Assembly (NCBI GenBank): GCA_030145015.1 | Contig: JAQYWI010000243.1 | Location: 1-6,979, forward strand | DNA length: 6,979 nucleotides | Source of the DNA: Desulfobacterales bacterium | GTDB taxonomy: Bacteria; Desulfobacterota; Desulfobacteria; Desulfobacterales; JAHEIW01 | Direction of reading: 5' to 3' | Shown here: positions 1 through 6,124 of the stretch, piece by piece | Layout: each line of letters opens with the position of its first letter | Position numbering within the stretch: position 1 is the first letter of the stretch | Position numbers and translations under genes: made by a program | The notes under the pieces: model-generated | The model's database searches: none | What the model was told of the DNA's origin: nothing | The model's input: only the letters and a program-made list of their open reading frames with translations

Positions 1-118
1 GGTTGACTAAACCTTACCCGGGCAGGCCTGTGATCCTTGCGGATCACTCCTGCTCGACTGGCAACCATTGCCAGGTTACCCCCAGCTTTATAGCTTCCTA
101 GCCTATCCGCCTTTTTTT
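1..118. other. Cluster of intergenic hairpins ending in a T-run
   Basis: This stretch upstream of malate synthase is non-coding and strongly self-complementary. A small hairpin pairs GGTT (1-4) with AACC (10-13). A larger one pairs GCAGG (22-26) with CCTGC (49-53) and, inside it, GTGATCC (30-36) with GGATCAC (41-47) around a TTGC loop. A third pairs CTGGCAA (58-64) with TTGCCAG (68-74) around CCA. Alternatively GGTTG (1-5) can pair with CAACC (62-66), enclosing the large hairpin as a branched structure. A run of seven T lies at 112-118. It could be the 3' end and terminator of an upstream gene, a repeated palindromic element, or a structured RNA. The pairing is directly visible; the role is unknown, and I match it to no known RNA family. 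Confidence 0.4.
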
Positions 119-119
119 A

Positions 120-147
120 ACCCTGACACCTGAAACCCGACACCTTT
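120..147. repeat. Degenerate 7-base C-rich tandem repeat
   Basis: Four imperfect heptads run in a row: ACCCTGA (120-126), CACCTGA (127-133), AACCCGA (134-140) and CACCTTT (141-147). The same period and the exact unit ACCCTGA recur at 4813-4840, so this appears to be a dispersed intergenic repeat type. No coding or regulatory role is visible. Confidence 0.45.
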
Positions 148-154
148 ACCCTTC

Positions 155-182
155 TTTACATCCTTAAATTTATATTTACTTT
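155..182 (+). promoter_or_regulatory. Possible promoter of malate synthase
   Basis: TTTACA (155-160) resembles a -35 box. After a 16-base spacer comes TACTTT (177-182), a weak -10 match. Transcription would begin near 190, leaving a short leader before the ribosome binding site at 203-211. The area is AT-rich, so chance matches are likely. Confidence 0.25.
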
Positions 183-215
183 AATTGGGTTACGCATCGT
201 TCAAAGGAGGTAATC

Positions 216-1814
216 ATGAGTCGCACGATCGATATTGAGGGTATTGAAGTCACCGAGTCTATTACAGAAGATTTTTCTCAAATTCTGACCCCCGATGCAC
301 TGTCTTTTGTGGGTGCCCTTGCGCGCGAATTTGGGTCGCGACGGAAAGAATTGCTGGAACGCCGCATGGCGGTCCAGGCTGAAATCGACAATGGCAAAAT
401 GCCCGACTTTCTGCCCGAAACCAGAGAAATTCGCGCAAGCGAATGGAAGATCGCACCCGTACCCGCGGATCTTCAAGATCGCCGCGTCGAAATTACCGGC
501 CCGGTCGATCGCAAGATGATTATCAACGCCCTCAATTCAGGCGCATCGACTTACATGGCTGATTTTGAAGATTCGCACTCGCCCACCTGGAGCGGCACCC
601 TTGAAGGGCAAATTAATCTTCGTGATGCCGTCAACGGAACCATCGATTTTGAAAGTGCCGCGGGTAAACAGTACCGTCTGGCCGATAAGATCGCCACTTT
701 GCTTGTCAGGCCCCGCGGTTGGCACCTCGTTGAAAAACACCTGACGGTGGACGGCGAGCCGGTATCCGCCAGTATATTTGATTTCGGGCTTTTCTTTTTT
801 CATAATGCCGCCAATCTCGTCGCCAAGGGAAGCGGCCCTTATTTTTATCTGCCCAAGATGGAAAGTCACCTTGAAGCCCGGTTGTGGAATGACATATTCA
901 TTCGCGCTCAGGATATGCTCAATATTCCCGGTGGTACAATCAAAGCCACGGTGCTGATCGAAACCATACTGGCTGCCTTTGAAATGGATGAGATTCTTTA
1001 TGAGCTCAAAGATCACATGGCCGGCCTCAATTGCGGCCGCTGGGATTATATCTTCAGTTTTATCAAACGGTTTAAAAACATACCGGCATACCTTTTTCCG
1101 GACCGCGCTCAGATCACCATGACGCGCCACTGTATGCACGCCTATTCCCTGCTGGCGATCAAGACCTGCCACCGCCGCGGTGCCCATGCCATCGGTGGGA
1201 TGGCGGCACAGATTCCCATTAAAAACGATCCCGAGGCCAACGCTGCCGCCCTTCAACGGGTTAGGGCGGATAAGAACCGTGAAGCCACAGACGGGCATGA
1301 TGGGACCTGGGTCGCCCATCCGGGATTGGTCGGGCTCGCCAAGGAAGAATTTGACAAGGCCATGCCCACACCAAACCAAATCGAAAATTTGCGCGAAGAT
1401 GTTCGGGTAACCGCTGACGATCTTCTGAAATTGCCCGCCGGCACAATTACCGAAGAGGGGCTGCGCACCAACATCGATGTCGGCATCCAATACATGGCGG
1501 AGTGGCTCCTGGGCAACGGTTGTGTTCCGATCTATAACCTGATGGAAGATGCGGCCACCGCTGAAATTTCCCGCACCCAGCTGTGGCATTGGGTGCATCA
1601 TCCCGAAGGGATCTTAGACGATGGCCGCAAGGTCACCCTCGAACTCTTCCGTAACGTGATGCAGGAAGAAATGGAGGAAATCTGTGAAGTGGTCGGTGAT
1701 GAATGCTATGGGGACGGAAAATATAATCTGGCGGCCCAGCTTTTCGACCAAATAATCTCCGACGACGAGTTGGATGAGTTTTTAACCCTGCGAGCCTATG
1801 CGCATCTGGATTAA
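216..1814 (+). CDS. aceB: Malate synthase A
   Basis: Condenses glyoxylate with acetyl-CoA and water to malate and CoA, the second step of the glyoxylate cycle; a soluble cytoplasmic, Mg2+-dependent enzyme. The 532-residue product has the usual length of the A-type enzyme. The family signature KDHMAGLNCGRWDYIF lies at residues 265-280. Residues expected in the active site are visible: Arg165 in VRPRGWH, Glu249 and Asp277 as Mg2+ ligands, and the catalytic Asp445 in NLMEDAATAEISR. An earlier conserved block, ADFEDSHSPTW, is at 115-125. The ATG is fixed by a strong ribosome binding site, AAAGGAGGT (203-211), four bases upstream. No isocitrate lyase gene lies in the window, so it may be elsewhere, or malate synthase may use glyoxylate from another source. 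The reading frame is intact. The family call is secure. Confidence 0.97.
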   Translation: MSRTIDIEGIEVTESITEDFSQILTPDALSFVGALAREFGSRRKELLERRMAVQAEIDNGKMPDFLPETREIRASEWKIAPVPADLQDRRVEITGPVDRKMIINALNSGASTYMADFEDSHSPTWSGTLEGQINLRDAVNGTIDFESAAGKQYRLADKIATLLVRPRGWHLVEKHLTVDGEPVSASIFDFGLFFFHNAANLVAKGSGPYFYLPKMESHLEARLWNDIFIRAQDMLNIPGGTIKATVLIETILAAFEMDEILYELKDHMAGLNCGRWDYIFSFIKRFKNIPAYLFPDRAQITMTRHCMHAYSLLAIKTCHRRGAHAIGGMAAQIPIKNDPEANAAALQRVRADKNREATDGHDGTWVAHPGLVGLAKEEFDKAMPTPNQIENLREDVRVTADDLLKLPAGTITEEGLRTNIDVGIQYMAEWLLGNGCVPIYNLMEDAATAEISRTQLWHWVHHPEGILDDGRKVTLELFRNVMQEEMEEICEVVGDECYGDGKYNLAAQLFDQIISDDELDEFLTLRAYAHLD

Positions 1815-1880
1815 TTTCCGTTCCGGACGCAACGATATGCAGTCACGTCTTAAATGTTAAAAAGGAGGCAATATTTCACG

Positions 1881-1973
1881 ATGTCCCCACTTTCTTCCTT
1901 AATTCTAATTTCTTTCAAAAGTGTAAACCTGCCCCCTTGCCGACCTGTTGCCATATGCGATCGAGAATGTTAG
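1881..1973 (+). CDS. Possible 30-residue small protein or leader peptide
   Basis: A short open frame starts at ATG 1881 and ends at TAG 1971-1973, in the gap between malate synthase and the dehydrogenase gene. What draws attention is AAAAAGGAGG upstream (ending at 1868), as strong as the sites of the verified genes here, though its 12-base distance to the ATG is longer than ideal. The peptide begins MSPLSSLILISF, is hydrophobic at its start, and has three cysteines in its last third (CRPVAICDREC). I recognise no family. It may be a real small gene, a leader peptide, a remnant of a gene start, or chance. Confidence 0.25.
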   Translation: MSPLSSLILISFKSVNLPPCRPVAICDREC

Positions 1974-2012
1974 TAACCATTTCATGCACCCAAAAAGTAA
2001 ATAGGTATGATT

Positions 2013-2018
2013 TATAAT
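2013..2018 (+). promoter_or_regulatory. TATAAT -10 box, candidate promoter of SDR-radical SAM pair
   Basis: A perfect TATAAT lies 52 bases before the chosen dehydrogenase start, in an AT-rich stretch. The expected -35 position (about 1990-1995) shows no good match. If real, it would drive the two genes at 2070-4136. It overlaps the beginning of a longer reading frame from 2007, one reason not to use that start. Confidence 0.3.
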
Positions 2019-2069
2019 TCTCATAAACCCGCGTATGACTGCACCAATTTGGCAAAGGAGGAAAAAATC

Positions 2070-2825
2070 ATGGAGCTTGGACTCAAGGACAAAGTGGCTT
2101 TAATTACGGGCGCCAGTCGAGGAATTGGGGCCGCCTCGGCAAGGGCGCTTGCCTATCACGGGGCAACGGTCATTATCAATTATATCAAGAGTAAAGACAA
2201 AGCGGAAGAACTGCTTGATGAGATCGAGGGTAAAGGCGGCAGGGGGATGATTTCCCAGGCCGACGTCCGGGACTCCGATGCGGTCAATACGATGGTTGAT
2301 TCTGCGCTTAAAGAATTTGGGAAAATAGACATTCTGGTTAATAACGCCAACATCAATTTTGCCATTAGGCCGTTTGTTGAGCTCACCTGGGAACAGATAG
2401 AAGCCAAGTTCATGGGTGAAATGAAGGCTCTTTATAATTGTTCACAGGCCGTACTTAAGGATATGACCAACAGAAAATCAGGGAAACTGGTATTTATCAG
2501 CAGTTCTTTATCCCGGTTTCCCGGATATGGTTTTTCTGCGCATGCCGCAGCCAAATCGGCAATGGACAGCATGGCAAAAGTGATGGCGATGGAGTTGGGG
2601 CCGCTTGGAATTACCGTTAATGTGATCGGCCCGGGGCTGACCCTGACAGATGCCACCGCAGGACAGCCCAAGGAAATGCATGAACAGGTGGCAGCCATAA
2701 CACCTCTCAGAAGGCTGGGCATGCCGGATGACATTGCCGGAGCGGTGGTATTTTTGGCCTCTTCTTTATCGGATTATCTTAACGGTGAATACCTGCCGGT
2801 AACCGGTGGAAGCTTTATGATATGA
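2070..2825 (+). CDS. SDR-family oxidoreductase with altered catalytic residues
   Basis: A 251-residue classical-type short-chain dehydrogenase/reductase with a Rossmann fold. The nucleotide-binding motif TGASRGIG is at residues 13-20, NNAN (usually NNAG) at 91-94, and the family ending LPVTGG near 242-247. The start is ATG 2070 because AAAGGAGG (2054-2061) lies eight bases before it; an in-frame ATG at 2007 would add 21 residues that match no SDR start and have no such site. The active site is unusual: aligning by Lys162, the position of the catalytic Tyr (Y-x-x-x-K) is His158 (codon CAT), and the usual catalytic Asn of helix 4 appears to be Glu117, while Ser145 and Lys162 remain. It is FabG-like overall, but ketoreductase activity cannot be assumed. 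A related SDR subgroup with His here may exist. It lies 30 bases before the radical SAM gene, probably co-transcribed. Substrate unknown. Confidence 0.9.
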   Translation: MELGLKDKVALITGASRGIGAASARALAYHGATVIINYIKSKDKAEELLDEIEGKGGRGMISQADVRDSDAVNTMVDSALKEFGKIDILVNNANINFAIRPFVELTWEQIEAKFMGEMKALYNCSQAVLKDMTNRKSGKLVFISSSLSRFPGYGFSAHAAAKSAMDSMAKVMAMELGPLGITVNVIGPGLTLTDATAGQPKEMHEQVAAITPLRRLGMPDDIAGAVVFLASSLSDYLNGEYLPVTGGSFMI

Positions 2826-2855
2826 ATAGCACAAATAATTGACGGGGCTGATAAC

Positions 2856-4136
2856 ATGCGCGTACTTTTAATATCTGCCAATACAGAGCAAATCAACATG
2901 CCGGTCTTGCCGTTGGGCCTGGCCTGTGTCGCCGCAGCCGTTCAGGGCGCCGGACATGAGATGCAAATGTTAAATTTAATGATGCAAACCGATACACACC
3001 AGGCGCTTAAAGAAGCGATTGTCGGTTTTAATCCCGAAATAATTGGCATCTCGGTCCGAAATATCGATGATCAGAATATGGAAAATCCAAAATTTCTGTT
3101 AGAGGGCGTAAAAGAGGTCGTCAGCAGTTGCCGTGAATTTTCCGGTGCGACGATTGTTTTAGGGGGCGCAGGCTATAGTATTTTTCCTCAAGCTTCGCTT
3201 GATTTTTTGGAAGCCGATATTGGGATCCAGGGCGAAGGGGAAAGTGCGTTTGTAAAGCTTTTAGAAACGCTTGGCGAAAACAAAGATCTCTCAGAAATTC
3301 CGGGTTTGTTTTTAGCCGGCCAGGCGCCTCAAGGCGAGAGGGAATACATAAAAAGTTTGAACGACTTACCCCTGCCGCTTCCTGATATTCATTTATCGAC
3401 GCCCTCTGCACTAAAAGACCAGGAAATTTGGATACCCTTTCAAACCAGACGGGGGTGCCCACTGGACTGCAGCTATTGCTCTACTGCAACGATTGAGGGA
3501 CGCACCATCCGACAGCATGATCCCCAAAAAGTTGTAGAGGTCATTTCAAAATATGCCGCGGCGGGATTTGATCATTTCTTCTTTGTCGACAATACATTTA
3601 ATCTTCCCAATTCATATGCCGAGACACTTTGCGAAAAGCTCATCGCGGCAAAACAAAATATTACCTGGCGCTGTCTTCTTTATCCCTGGAAAGTTGATGT
3701 TAACCTGGTTGAAAAAATGGCTGCGGCGGGTTGCAAGGAGGTCAGTATGGGCTTTGAAAGCGGTTCTGAGAAAATCCTGGCCAGATTGAATAAAAAATTT
3801 AATCTGGATGATGTTCGCCAAATTTCAAATATACTGAAAGATTATGGGATTCGCAGGATGGGGTTTTTATTACTGGGTGGGCCCGGGGAAACCAAAGAAA
3901 CCGTTAATGAAAGCCTGGAATTTTCCGATTCATTGAACCTGGAGGCTTTGAAAATTACGATTGGAATTAGGATTTATCCCTACACTCCGCTTGCGAAAAC
4001 GGCTCTAAAAGAGGGATTGATAAAAGCCGACGACAATCTACTCCTTCCCAGGTACTATATTGGTAAAAATTTGGAAGGGTGGTTGCGTGAAACGGTTAAT
4101 GCCTGGAGGGAGAATCGGCCCCATTGGATAATGTAA
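2856..4136 (+). CDS. B12-binding-domain radical SAM protein
   Basis: A 426-residue radical SAM enzyme with an N-terminal cobalamin-binding-type domain. Residues 1-135 form the Rossmann-like B12 domain (MRVLLISANT, then PLGLACVAAAVQGAGHE, LGGAGYS at 102-108, GEGE at 126-129). The classical D-x-H-x-x-G cobalt-ligand motif is absent, so any cobalamin would bind without a protein histidine, as in many class B radical SAM enzymes. The iron-sulfur motif C-x3-C-x2-C is Cys201, Cys205, Cys208 in RRGCPLDCSYCS. MGFESGSEKIL (298-308) and LGGPGET (340-346) are typical of the SAM-binding barrel. Such enzymes often methylate or rearrange unactivated carbons, or close rings; the substrate cannot be read from sequence. 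The ribosome binding site is weak (GGGG, 2844-2847). It follows the SDR gene by 30 bases, probably in one operon. Confidence 0.92.
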   Translation: MRVLLISANTEQINMPVLPLGLACVAAAVQGAGHEMQMLNLMMQTDTHQALKEAIVGFNPEIIGISVRNIDDQNMENPKFLLEGVKEVVSSCREFSGATIVLGGAGYSIFPQASLDFLEADIGIQGEGESAFVKLLETLGENKDLSEIPGLFLAGQAPQGEREYIKSLNDLPLPLPDIHLSTPSALKDQEIWIPFQTRRGCPLDCSYCSTATIEGRTIRQHDPQKVVEVISKYAAAGFDHFFFVDNTFNLPNSYAETLCEKLIAAKQNITWRCLLYPWKVDVNLVEKMAAAGCKEVSMGFESGSEKILARLNKKFNLDDVRQISNILKDYGIRRMGFLLLGGPGETKETVNESLEFSDSLNLEALKITIGIRIYPYTPLAKTALKEGLIKADDNLLLPRYYIGKNLEGWLRETVNAWRENRPHWIM

Positions 4137-4237
4137 CTGCCGGCAACAAATAAATTTAAATACTTAAGTTAATGTATAAGTTACCGATACACTTTATTGA
4201 GTGCAGCTTCACGATGGTGCGGCACACTCACTGTAAC

Positions 4238-4269
4238 GGGGCGACTCCTTAGAGGTGAGGAGTCGCCCC
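4238..4269. terminator. Strong 12-bp hairpin between convergent genes
   Basis: GGGGCGACTCCT (4238-4249) pairs perfectly with AGGAGTCGCCCC (4258-4269) around an eight-base loop. It stands between the end of the radical SAM gene and the end of the convergent SnoaL-like gene, where a shared terminator would be expected. There is no T-run right after the stem on either strand; only TTTTT at 4282-4286 follows on the + strand. It may act as a weak bidirectional terminator or mRNA 3'-end stabiliser. A weaker stem, TGAGTG (4198-4203) with CACTCA (4225-4230), lies just before it. Confidence 0.5.
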
Positions 4270-4308
4270 CGAAACAGTCAATTTTTCTTGGCCTATGCAT
4301 CCAATGGA

Positions 4309-4728
4309 TTATTCTAACGGAGTGCTGGCGCCGAGTTGGCTCATTAGTTTAAACATATCTCGTTTACCCGAGCGTTCCACCAGTTTGCCGTCTTTGAATC
4401 TGTACAAATAGATCCCGTCAAATTCTATTAGTTTGTCGGTTGGTGCGATGCCCATCAACTCACCTTTGTGAGTGCCTATAAAAGTCCAAACCAAAACCAC
4501 CTTATCATCTTCAGAGATCATATCATTAATCGTAATGGCAAAATCAGGAAAAGCGTCCCGTACGCCGCTGACCGCTTCTTTAAACCCGTTTGGCCCCACC
4601 GCAGAACCGGTGCCGGATACGTTGTCAATGTAGTCCGGTGCGATCAGTTCATCTGCTAAATCCAAATTCCTTCCGTTCCAAATTTCCTGCACGATGCGCT
4701 TAACGATTGCCTTGTTTTCTTCTGACAT
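4309..4728 (-). CDS. SnoaL-like / ester cyclase family protein
   Basis: A 139-residue single-domain protein of the NTF2-like alpha+beta barrel fold, SnoaL-like polyketide cyclase / 'ester cyclase' group. Typical features in order: NKAIVKRIVQEIWNGRNLD near the start, ELIAPDYIDN (27-36), GPNGFKEAV (45-53), AFPDFAITINDMISEDDKVV (59-78), the barrel strand WTFIGTHKGELMGI (81-94), and YLYRFKDGKLVE (108-119). Asp124 sits where members often keep a conserved Asp; the usual His-Trp after 'VE' is replaced by Arg-Ser (ERSGKRD). Most relatives are uncharacterised and the name does not prove a cyclase. ATG is the complement of 4726-4728, with AGGAGGT (complement of 4734-4740) five bases upstream. It is a single gene, convergent with the radical SAM gene and divergent from the membrane protein gene. 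Confidence 0.85.
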   Translation of the reverse strand: MSEENKAIVKRIVQEIWNGRNLDLADELIAPDYIDNVSGTGSAVGPNGFKEAVSGVRDAFPDFAITINDMISEDDKVVLVWTFIGTHKGELMGIAPTDKLIEFDGIYLYRFKDGKLVERSGKRDMFKLMSQLGASTPLE

Positions 4729-4781
4729 AAGTTACCTCCTGCTGCCGTATTCTTTGTGTTTTTACCATGAACCTTGCTTGC

Positions 4782-4810
4782 CCGGTGAAATATGAAGTCG
4801 ATTTCACCGG
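4782..4810. repeat. Perfect 10-bp inverted repeat in divergent intergenic region
   Basis: CCGGTGAAAT (4782-4791) is the exact reverse complement of ATTTCACCGG (4801-4810), with a nine-base spacer. It lies 54 bases upstream of the SnoaL-like start on the - strand. It could be an operator for a dimeric regulator, a hairpin, or a dispersed intergenic palindrome. No T-run follows directly, so it is not an obvious terminator. The pairing is seen; the role is inference. Confidence 0.45.
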
Positions 4811-4812
4811 CG

Positions 4813-4840
4813 ACCCTGAACTTGGAACCCCCAACCCTGA
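4813..4840. repeat. Degenerate 7-base C-rich tandem repeat, second copy
   Basis: Four heptads in register: ACCCTGA (4813-4819), ACTTGGA (4820-4826), ACCCCCA (4827-4833) and ACCCTGA (4834-4840), followed by CCTTTTTTA. It shares period and unit with the array at 120-147. It begins directly after the inverted repeat at 4782-4810, so the two may form one composite intergenic element. Confidence 0.45.
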
Positions 4841-4957
4841 GCCTTTTTTAATTATGGCTCCGTTTTCCTGTGGCGCTTTTATTACGGATCAGGGTTTAAT
4901 CCCATTTACACAAAAGTGAAAAAATGATATGGCAAAATTATAAAAAGGGGAAGGATA

Positions 4958-5248
4958 ATGTCTATATTCACTGCAATTGGAATCATTTTATTGGCCGCTG
5001 CATTTATTCTTTTTGCTTATCAAGGGTTATCGGCGTTTCTTGAAATGGGCGCATCCGATAAATTTGTTTATGATAATATTAGTATTGCAGATATCCTGGA
5101 TGAAAAATATTATAGTTGGATTAACAGTATTCCCTATGTGTCGATTCAAGGCCTAGCTGAAACCTTTATAAACGCACCTTTAGCGCTTTGGTTACTGTGC
5201 GGTGCGGTTTTGTTCTTATTAATTCACGCTTTCAAAGGTGAAAAGTAG
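4958..5248 (+). CDS. Small two-helix membrane protein
   Basis: I do not recognise the family. The 96-residue product has two strongly hydrophobic stretches, about residues 4-22 and 73-92, flanking a roughly 50-residue middle part rich in aromatic and acidic residues (DILDEKYYSWINSIPYVS, 45-62). The tail FKGEK is basic. By the positive-inside rule the C-terminus is probably cytoplasmic and, with two helices, so would be the N-terminus, with the loop on the periplasmic side. No signal peptidase site is obvious. The ATG is preceded by GGGGAAGGA (4947-4955). The gene ends 23 bases before the selenoprotein start, so the two are probably co-transcribed; whether the proteins work together is unknown. 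A TTTACA at 4905-4910 could belong to the promoter, but no convincing -10 box is spaced to it. Confidence 0.8.
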   Translation: MSIFTAIGIILLAAAFILFAYQGLSAFLEMGASDKFVYDNISIADILDEKYYSWINSIPYVSIQGLAETFINAPLALWLLCGAVLFLLIHAFKGEK

Positions 5249-5271
5249 ATCAGAAAGTAAAAGGAAAACCA

Positions 5272-6078
5272 ATGCCGATTGATCTTGATGGGTTTAAACC
5301 CGCTTACAAAAAATGGGTAGAGGAAAGCCTGCCGGACTACCGGGCTGGCAATATGAAGGAGATTGTCAAAAAGTATCCTTTTATTGCTCCCGACGATATT
5401 CCATGGACGGTTTACAGCGGTGAGCCGTCAAATCAAACCTTCGCACTGGTCACCAGCGGCGGTCTTTATCTCAAGGACAGCCAGCCGCCGTTTGACACCG
5501 AATCAATCCACGGCGATACTTCCTTTCGAGAAATCCCCAAAACCGTCCGCCAGGAGGACATCGGCATTGCCCATGCACATTACGATCACAGCCTGGCAGA
5601 GCAAGACCTCAACATCGTCTTTCCCATCCAGCGCCTGGTCGAACTGGAAAATGAAGGCATTATCGGCAAATTGACCGATACGCATTACAGCTTCAGCTAT
5701 GTCAACGACGCTGTGACTTTGGTCACAGAAACGGTTCCAAAATTCATTGCCCAAATCAAAGCCGCAGGGGTCGACGTCCTATTCCTGGTGCCGGTCTGAC
5801 CGAAATGTCATCAGACCGTGGGTCTGATTCAGCGTTTGGTAGAGGAAGCCGGAATTCCCACTATCTCTACGGGCAATTCCGCCGACCGAATGGCTAACAT
5901 CAAGCCCCCCCGGGCCGTGCTTGTCAAGTTTGCACGCGGTAGTATGTTCGGTGAACCGGGCAACGTGAAACGCCAGCGGCGCATTATTCTGGATGCGCTG
6001 GAGGCCTTGCAGACCATGACCGAACCGGGGACAATTCAAGAGCTGCCTTACAGATGGAAGCAGCCGGACCCGGCGTAA
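5272..6078 (+). CDS. Selenocysteine-containing GrdB/PrdB-family reductase-like protein (TGA read as Sec)
   Basis: One 268-residue protein spanning an in-frame TGA (5797-5799) that encodes selenocysteine 176. It belongs to the glycine/sarcosine/betaine/D-proline reductase selenoprotein B family and looks most like the short PrdB subunit, which is similar in length. PrdB-like features: ALVTSGGLYLK (58-68), GDTSFREIP (81-89), HAHYDH (101-106), NIVFPIQRL (114-122), VLFLVPV-U-PKCHQTVGLIQ (169-187), EEAGIPT (191-197) and FGEPGNVKRQ further on. U176 and Cys179 form a U-x-x-C redox motif, and Cys179 is the only cysteine, fitting a selenenylsulfide cycle. In known systems Sec attacks the substrate alpha carbon, partnered with a pyruvoyl subunit (PrdA); no partner is present, so the substrate is unknown. 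ATG 5272 follows AAGGAA (5261-5266). Automated calling would give two fragments, 5272-5799 and a false start at 5818. Confidence 0.9.
5797..5799 (+). other. In-frame TGA decoded as selenocysteine
   Basis: The TGA falls within VPV-U-PKC. The frame stays open for 92 more codons to TAA 6076-6078, and these encode the expected C-terminal half of the PrdB/GrdB family. The position matches the Sec of known family members, and the U-x-x-C spacing is retained. A nonsense mutation would not be expected to fall exactly at the Sec site with a hairpin just downstream. Confidence 0.9.
5800..5828 (+). promoter_or_regulatory. Bacterial SECIS hairpin
   Basis: ATCAGACC (5810-5817) pairs perfectly with GGTCTGAT (5821-5828) around the loop GTG (5818-5820). 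Counting the U of UGA as 1, the loop G-U is at 22-23; the essential loop G-U of the E. coli fdhF SECIS is at 23-24. Such a hairpin inside the coding region, just after the UGA, recruits the SelB elongation factor with Sec-tRNA. The SelB of this organism may read slightly different details, such as the bulged U, which I cannot assign with certainty. Confidence 0.8.
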
Positions 6079-6124
6079 ACGGGGAAGGATTTTGAAGAAA
6101 TAATGAAAAGATCCTAGCAAATGT

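Noticed and set aside
120..147. CRISPR-like array
   Set aside because: Units are seven bases, degenerate and contiguous, without spacers.
537..1601. Long - strand ORF of 354 codons opposite malate synthase
   Set aside because: It lies wholly within the secure malate synthase gene, has no family features, and is explained by the codon use of the + strand gene.
2007..2069. Extended N-terminus of the dehydrogenase from ATG 2007
   Set aside because: The extra 21 residues resemble no SDR start, overlap a TATAAT box, and lack a ribosome binding site, whereas ATG 2070 has AAAGGAGG at good spacing.
3121..3462. - strand ORF inside the radical SAM gene
   Set aside because: Shadow frame in a well-supported coding region with no recognisable domain.
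5797..5799. TGA as a true stop or an inactivating mutation
   Set aside because: Family alignment continues in frame on both sides, the codon is at the known Sec site, and a SECIS-like hairpin follows.
5818..6078. Separate 86-residue gene starting at GTG 5818
   Set aside because: Its start lies in the SECIS loop and its product is the C-terminal half of the selenoprotein; the frame is continuous with 5272-5796 through the Sec codon.
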